Shown here in pieces: positions 32,475-36,311 of a stretch of 36,311 nt of DNA. The stretch is from an uncultured Spirochaetales bacterium (GTDB taxonomy: Bacteria; Spirochaetota; Spirochaetia; Sphaerochaetales; Sphaerochaetaceae), in assembly GCA_949289305.1 (NCBI GenBank), contig CASENB010000011.1:1-36311 (forward strand), written 5' to 3'. Position numbers and translations under genes: made by a program. Each line of letters begins with the position of its first letter. Position 1 is the first letter of the stretch. Under the pieces are notes generated by a model. That model had not been told where the DNA came from, searched no databases, and saw only the letters and a list, made by a program, of their open reading frames with translations.

Positions 32475-33251
32475 ATGAGAAAAGTTTTTCTTACAGTATT
32501 TATTTGTTTCCTTTTAGTTCTTACCGCATGTGATGGTGGAATGTCGAATCCAGGAGGAACAAATCCTCCTGCGCCTGAAACAGAACTTGGACTTCCAGAG
32601 AGAATCGAAGCGATAATTCATCCAAGTATGAACGACTGCGATCTCATAGAAGATGAAAATGTCAGTAAATTGGAGAGTATTAGCAGAGGAACTAATATAG
32701 AAGTAATAGACGGCGCATCTTTTCTAGAGTCATATGACAAAGACGGAAAACTTCTTATGACAGTCTTTAGAGAATTTAAAGACGGTTACGCTTATAGAAT
32801 TACTTATGAAATGGGAGATGATTTAAGCTCATATACTCTAAGTACAGTAAAAGAAGGATCGATCGTAGTTGAAAATTATATTCTTACAGCTTCTTCATGG
32901 ATGCCTCAGCTTACATCTTTAACAATTGACGGAGTTGAGTATGAAGCTAATAGCGAAACAGATAATTCTTGGCAAGAAGAATTAGATTACTTAAAGAGCG
33001 AGCAAAGTAAAAGCAATATGAGAAGTAGAAGGACTTGCACTTTCACAATTGATGATACGCAATATTCTGCTATAGAGGATAGATATCAAATTGAGAATTT
33101 AACAGAAGTTAAAATCTATTCTATTGCTCCTAGCTATCATGAAACATCATCTTTTACATTTTGGTTTGGAAGTAACAATGCATTAAATGGAATAAAATAT
33201 TTAAGAATTGATGATGGCATATATAAAGGCGATTATTACACTAATATTTAA
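32475..33251 (+). CDS. Lipoprotein of unknown function
   Basis: A lipoprotein signal peptide ends in the lipobox LTAC (C19), followed by a flexible Gly/Pro-rich stretch. The remaining about 230 residues are beta-rich and acidic, without a domain I recognise. The frame opens 50 codons upstream, across the poly-G tract and promoter; ATG 32475 gives the signal peptide and has GGGAAGG upstream. It is first of two lipoprotein genes and probably surface- or periplasm-exposed. Expression is probably set by the poly-G promoter. Confidence 0.8.
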   Translation: MRKVFLTVFICFLLVLTACDGGMSNPGGTNPPAPETELGLPERIEAIIHPSMNDCDLIEDENVSKLESISRGTNIEVIDGASFLESYDKDGKLLMTVFREFKDGYAYRITYEMGDDLSSYTLSTVKEGSIVVENYILTASSWMPQLTSLTIDGVEYEANSETDNSWQEELDYLKSEQSKSNMRSRRTCTFTIDDTQYSAIEDRYQIENLTEVKIYSIAPSYHETSSFTFWFGSNNALNGIKYLRIDDGIYKGDYYTNI

Positions 33252-33264
33252 AAAGGGGTACTGA

Positions 33265-36132
33265 ATGAAAAAATACAAAAAGGGATTTAAGTGTGTTTTT
33301 AATATTGCTGTATGTGTTTTATGTTTGCTTCTATCATCATGCCCTGCACCTGAAAGTGTTATAAATGTTGAGTCTGTTGCTTTAGATCAATCAGATATAA
33401 GGATAGCAGAGGGAGATGAAGTTAAATTAAATGTTACAGTCCTTCCTGAAAATGCGACAAATAAAGATATAGCTTGGACAAGCAGCGATGAGAGTATCGT
33501 AAGCGTTAGTGAAGATGGTTTAATAAAAGGCATAAAAGAAGGAAGTGCTGTAGTAAAAGCAGAAAGCGTTTCTAGCCCAGATAAGAAAGCTGAAATAAAT
33601 ATTACGGTTGTAAAAAATATTTCAGCTAACTCAATCAATTTAAATAAAGATAGCATTACATTAGCATTAAGCGGAGAAAATAGTTTCGCTTTAGTTGCAA
33701 CAGTCATTCCTGAAGATGCGACAAATAAGACTGTAGTATGGGCAAGTAGCGATGAAAGCGTTGCAACTGTATCTAATGATGGAGTTGTAAATGCTGTTGC
33801 GATAGGCGATGCGACAATAAGCGCGACGATTGAAGGAACAAACCTTAGCGCAATCTGTAATGTATCCGTTATAAACGAAAGTGTTCCATTAACAGGAATT
33901 TACGGGGGGGACTTTTTAGATATTTGGTTTGAAGATGAAGAAAAACTTACTTTCACTCCAATTCCTGAAAATGCTACAAATCCTGATTTATATTGGTACT
34001 CTGAAGATGAGAACATCGTTACTATAGATAGTGATGGCTTAATTAAAGGCTTAAAAGAAGGAAAGGCTAATATCATAGTAAAGTCTAGAACTTACGAAGA
34101 TATTTCTAAGACTGTTGAAATTACAGTTGAATATCTTCCTTTGAAAGCAATAAGCATTGAAGAATCTGAAGTTTCGCTTTCTATTGGCGAAGAGAAGACG
34201 TTAAACGTGACATATTCTCCAGATGAAGTGGGAATAAATAGAACTATCAGATGGGAATCAAGCGATGAAAGTATTGCTACAGTAGATCAAAACGGAGTTG
34301 TAAAAGGAATAAAGGGGGGAAGCGTAACTATAATGGCATATGGTGCGAATAACACATCAGCATCTTGTACAGTAACAGTTATTGGCTACTCTATAGCTAA
34401 CGACGGCACTTGGCAGATCTATGATGAAAACGGCTTAAAAGAATTCTTTTCTAAGAATGCTATAGGAAATGCAACCTTAATGAATGATATCGTCCTAAAT
34501 GACGATAGTTCTTGGGAAAGCTGGAGTGAAGATACAGAAGGGCTTGAAATGTGGGCTCCTGTAAAAGATTTCAGAGGAACATTAGATGGAAATAATCATA
34601 GCATCAGAGGCCTTTATTATGTCTATAGTGGAAGCTCCGATGGTGCATCTGGCGGACTATTTAAAAATGTCTCTTCGGGATGCGTTAAAAACCTTATAAT
34701 AGAATCTGGCTTTATTAGCGTAACTAATTCTGGCCCTTATTTTGTAACATATGCAGGCTCAATTGCAGGAAAGATAGAAGATGGTGCAAGCATTACAAAT
34801 TGTAAAAGCTATGCCAATGTAAATGTATCAGGCGAGCAAAGTGTATATGGAGGAGGTCTTGTCGGCTATGTAGGCTCAGAGACTGTCATAAAAGATAGCA
34901 TAAACTACGGCAAAGTTTTATCTAAATCAAATAGAAATTTAAGTTATGCATATAGTGGAGGCATTGCGGGATACATAGATGAAAATATTACTGGTGTTTT
35001 TAACGGCAATGAAAACAATGGAGATGTTGAAGCATACTCTCAAGCAGGAACTCAATATGCTGGAGGAATTACTGCATATCTAGATAGAGCTGAAATAGAA
35101 AGTTCTTTAAATAGAGGAACTATTAAAACAAGTGGAGGAGGAGATTCCTATTTAGGAGGAATTGCAGGCGAGGCCTATAATGATTTTTCAAGTATTACAA
35201 CATCTTCAAATGCGGGCTCCATATTAATTGAAAGCACTCAAAGCGTATATGCCGGTGGAGTTGTTGGAAGAATAGATAAAGGAACTGTTACAAACTGTTA
35301 TAATAATGGGGAAATTAAGAATACAGAACAGATAACTGGTCAAGCATACGTAGGCGGAGTCATTGGAACTAGTAGTAGTGGAGGCGCTAATATAAGCAAT
35401 ATTTATAATACTGGGCATATTGCTATCGAAAGTTTTTGTGATAATGCTGCCTATGAGGTGAATGTCGGAGGCCTTATAGGATATTACAGATGCGACAATG
35501 CTAAAACACTTACATCTTCTTATAACAAAGGTGATATTACTGTGACGCAGAATGGGAGTGCACCACTTAATCTTGGTGGAATAATAGGCGAAGCTAGTGG
35601 GTTGAATATTGAAAAGTGTTATAACACTGGAGACCTTAGTGCATCTTCTTCATCAAGTGCGAATGTCGGAGGAATTGCAGGCTGTAATGGATTAGTAACA
35701 AACAACACGTATAACTTAGGATCAATTAGTGCAAAAGCAGAAGGAATTCTGATGCTTGGCGGCATTGTCGGTAATGTTGGTTATCCTTATTACAGTCAAA
35801 CTACATATGTAAAGAACAGCTATAATACTGGCACTCTAACTAATACAGGAACTGGCAATTCCAGCATTGGTGCGATAATTGGTGGTTTCCCCGATGAAAG
35901 TGATAAAGTGATTATTAATTCTTGGTTTATCAAAAACAGCTATTTCCTTGATGGAAGTGCAACGCTTGGACATGGATATTTCACTGCTTGGCCTACGTAT
36001 GATGATTCTTTTGAGACAAGGAATGATGAAGAAATGAAGAGTAAAGATTTCGTAGACCTATTAAATGCTGATCAAACTCAAGCATCTTGGAAGACATCAA
36101 GCAGCGGAGGATATCCAGAGCTTATTTTCTAA
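33265..36132 (+). CDS. Large lipoprotein with four BIG2 domains and GLUG repeats
   Basis: The signal peptide ends in LSSC (C26). Four bacterial Ig-like (BIG2) domains follow at about 35-117, 121-203, 206-290 and 292-373; each has the S-DE-I-V-VS-DG-IKG-EG pattern, for example SSDESIVSV and DGLIKGIKEG. From about 450 to 870 a series of GLUG-type units runs, each with GG(I/V/L)xG...NxG (for example GGLVGYVG, GGIAGYID, GGVVGRID). This domain set is typical of surface adhesins and filamentous beta-helices. It starts 13 bp after the lipoprotein gene with AGGGG upstream, so both share a promoter. Run G7 at 33904-33910 is inside the third BIG2 domain. Confidence 0.88.
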   Translation: MKKYKKGFKCVFNIAVCVLCLLLSSCPAPESVINVESVALDQSDIRIAEGDEVKLNVTVLPENATNKDIAWTSSDESIVSVSEDGLIKGIKEGSAVVKAESVSSPDKKAEINITVVKNISANSINLNKDSITLALSGENSFALVATVIPEDATNKTVVWASSDESVATVSNDGVVNAVAIGDATISATIEGTNLSAICNVSVINESVPLTGIYGGDFLDIWFEDEEKLTFTPIPENATNPDLYWYSEDENIVTIDSDGLIKGLKEGKANIIVKSRTYEDISKTVEITVEYLPLKAISIEESEVSLSIGEEKTLNVTYSPDEVGINRTIRWESSDESIATVDQNGVVKGIKGGSVTIMAYGANNTSASCTVTVIGYSIANDGTWQIYDENGLKEFFSKNAIGNATLMNDIVLNDDSSWESWSEDTEGLEMWAPVKDFRGTLDGNNHSIRGLYYVYSGSSDGASGGLFKNVSSGCVKNLIIESGFISVTNSGPYFVTYAGSIAGKIEDGASITNCKSYANVNVSGEQSVYGGGLVGYVGSETVIKDSINYGKVLSKSNRNLSYAYSGGIAGYIDENITGVFNGNENNGDVEAYSQAGTQYAGGITAYLDRAEIESSLNRGTIKTSGGGDSYLGGIAGEAYNDFSSITTSSNAGSILIESTQSVYAGGVVGRIDKGTVTNCYNNGEIKNTEQITGQAYVGGVIGTSSSGGANISNIYNTGHIAIESFCDNAAYEVNVGGLIGYYRCDNAKTLTSSYNKGDITVTQNGSAPLNLGGIIGEASGLNIEKCYNTGDLSASSSSSANVGGIAGCNGLVTNNTYNLGSISAKAEGILMLGGIVGNVGYPYYSQTTYVKNSYNTGTLTNTGTGNSSIGAIIGGFPDESDKVIINSWFIKNSYFLDGSATLGHGYFTAWPTYDDSFETRNDEEMKSKDFVDLLNADQTQASWKTSSSGGYPELIF
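33367..34383 (+). repeat. Four tandem BIG2-domain repeats in coding sequence
   Basis: Four units of roughly 255 bp each encode the BIG2 domains of the large lipoprotein. Units 1, 2 and 4 are closely alike (NATNKDIAWTSSDESI, DATNKTVVWASSDESV, NRTIRWESSDESI); unit 3 is the most diverged. No long exact DNA identity is obvious between units. Confidence 0.7.
34647..35880 (+). repeat. Degenerate GLUG repeat array in coding sequence
   Basis: About nine to ten degenerate protein repeats occur in the C-terminal half of the large lipoprotein, each with a Gly-Gly-hydrophobic-x-Gly core followed by a short strand with Asn/Tyr-Asn and Gly (SYNKGDI, CYNTGDL, CYNNGEI, NTYNLGSI). Periodicity is about 40-50 residues, consistent with a right-handed beta-helix. 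Confidence 0.6.
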
Positions 36133-36143
36133 TATCTTTTTCT

Positions 36144-36172
36144 AGAGGCCGTCACGAAGCGGCCTCTTTCAT
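36144..36172 (+). terminator. Terminator after the BIG2/GLUG lipoprotein gene
   Basis: AGAGGCCG (36144-36151) pairs with CGGCCTCT (36160-36167) across an 8-nt loop, followed by TTCATT. It lies 11 bp after the stop codon and ends the two-gene lipoprotein operon. The T tract is short. Confidence 0.75.
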
Positions 36173-36177
36173 TGTCT

Positions 36178-36206
36178 AAAGAAAACCTCCGCATTGTGCG
36201 GAGGTT
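36178..36206 (-). terminator. Minus-strand terminator-like hairpin
   Basis: AACCTCCGCA (36184-36193) and TGCGGAGGTT (36197-36206) form a perfect 10-bp stem with a 3-nt loop. On the minus strand it is followed by TTCTTT, so it would stop transcription coming from the right. No minus-strand gene is visible between here and the window end. Confidence 0.6.
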
Positions 36207-36238
36207 CCAATAAGCTTTAGCTATACACAATAAAAAAA

Positions 36239-36292
36239 CAGTCCTACTATCGGAGGTGCGACTGCCAAGAAGCACCGAGATGAGGAGGACTG
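36239..36292 (+). promoter_or_regulatory. Leader hairpin covering a ribosome binding site
   Basis: CAGTCCT (36239-36245) pairs with AGGACTG (36286-36292). Inside, ATC/GAT (36249-36251 with 36279-36281) and GGTGC/GCACC (36255-36259 with 36272-36276) continue the stem around a GACTGCCAAGAA loop. The 3' arm overlaps the AGGAGG ribosome binding site (36283-36288) of the gene starting at 36294. Seven A precede it (36232-36238), making it terminator-like on the minus strand as well. I match it to no riboswitch class. Confidence 0.55.
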
Positions 36293-36293
36293 A

Positions 36294-36311
36294 ATGGATA
36301 ATGAGAGTTTA
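36294..36311 (+). CDS. 5' end of a gene running off the window
   Basis: ATG 36294 has AGGAGG (36283-36288) 5 nt upstream and starts MDNESL before the window ends. Six codons are too few to identify a product. The good ribosome binding site inside a stable hairpin suggests a translationally regulated gene, or a mobile-element gene where such sequestration is known. Confidence 0.5.

Noticed and set aside
33367..35880. CRISPR-like array in the repeat-rich lipoprotein gene
   Set aside because: The repeats are degenerate at DNA level, in frame, and explained by BIG2 and GLUG protein repeats.
36239..36292. Integron attC site
   Set aside because: The imperfect palindrome lacks the RYYYAAC and GTTRRRY core sites, so I treat it as an RNA leader or terminator instead.

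Overview
The window is about 36 kb of very densely coding, moderately AT-rich chromosome. It most resembles a host-associated spirochaete of the Sphaerochaeta/Treponema kind. This is inferred from gene content and order (carD-ispD-ispF; an lpt-rpoN-hpf-hprK-ptsH string; AddAB; ThyX; an SplB-like radical SAM enzyme; BIG2/GLUG lipoproteins), not from a phylogeny. No intergenic gap exceeds 300 bp. No complete insertion sequence or CRISPR array is visible.

Left part (1-9.6 kb): a truncated tRNA-Val(CAC) and a minus-strand carD-ispD-ispF operon sit divergent to malQ-rsmE-thyX (glucan metabolism, 16S rRNA methylation, dTMP synthesis). An SplB-like radical SAM gene and uvrC, both DNA-repair-type genes, diverge from each other. 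holA is convergent on uvrC and overlaps its end.

Central operon (15.8-8.0 kb, minus strand): a YmdB-like phosphoesterase, a RseC-like membrane protein, lptC, lptA, lptB, rpoN, hpf, hprK, ptsH, a LexA-like regulator and holA. It is nearly all overlapping genes, with one terminator after hpf. The order closely parallels the proteobacterial lptCAB-rpoN-hpf-ptsN-npr cluster, with HprK and HPr in place of the PTSNtr proteins. Two of its proteins look catalytically altered: the LexA-like protein lacks the Ser-Lys self-cleavage dyad, and the YmdB-like protein lacks several metal ligands and the catalytic His.

Accessory stretch (15.8-19.5 kb, minus strand): tRNA-Leu(CAG), a class M sirtuin (SirTM) translationally coupled to a zinc-type macrodomain hydrolase, a membrane-anchored DNA/RNA endonuclease and a CPBP-family membrane protease. 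The sirtuin and macrodomain form a candidate write/erase ADP-ribosylation pair, but without the lipoyl-carrier genes that usually accompany them.

Right part (19.6-36.3 kb): AddB-like and AddA recombination nucleases; a minus-strand aroA - unknown gene - patB operon; a TetR regulator, a radical SAM protein, an SCP2-like protein and an iron-type alcohol dehydrogenase that may form one regulated lipid or redox locus; then two tandem lipoprotein genes behind a promoter whose -35/-10 spacer holds a run of nine G, which suggests phase variation. The window ends just inside a new gene preceded by a hairpin that covers its ribosome binding site.

A recurring feature is that many operon-first genes have no Shine-Dalgarno sequence but carry a -10-like hexamer 6-7 nt before the start codon, consistent with leaderless transcripts. 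Genes inside operons often start with TTG overlapping the previous stop.
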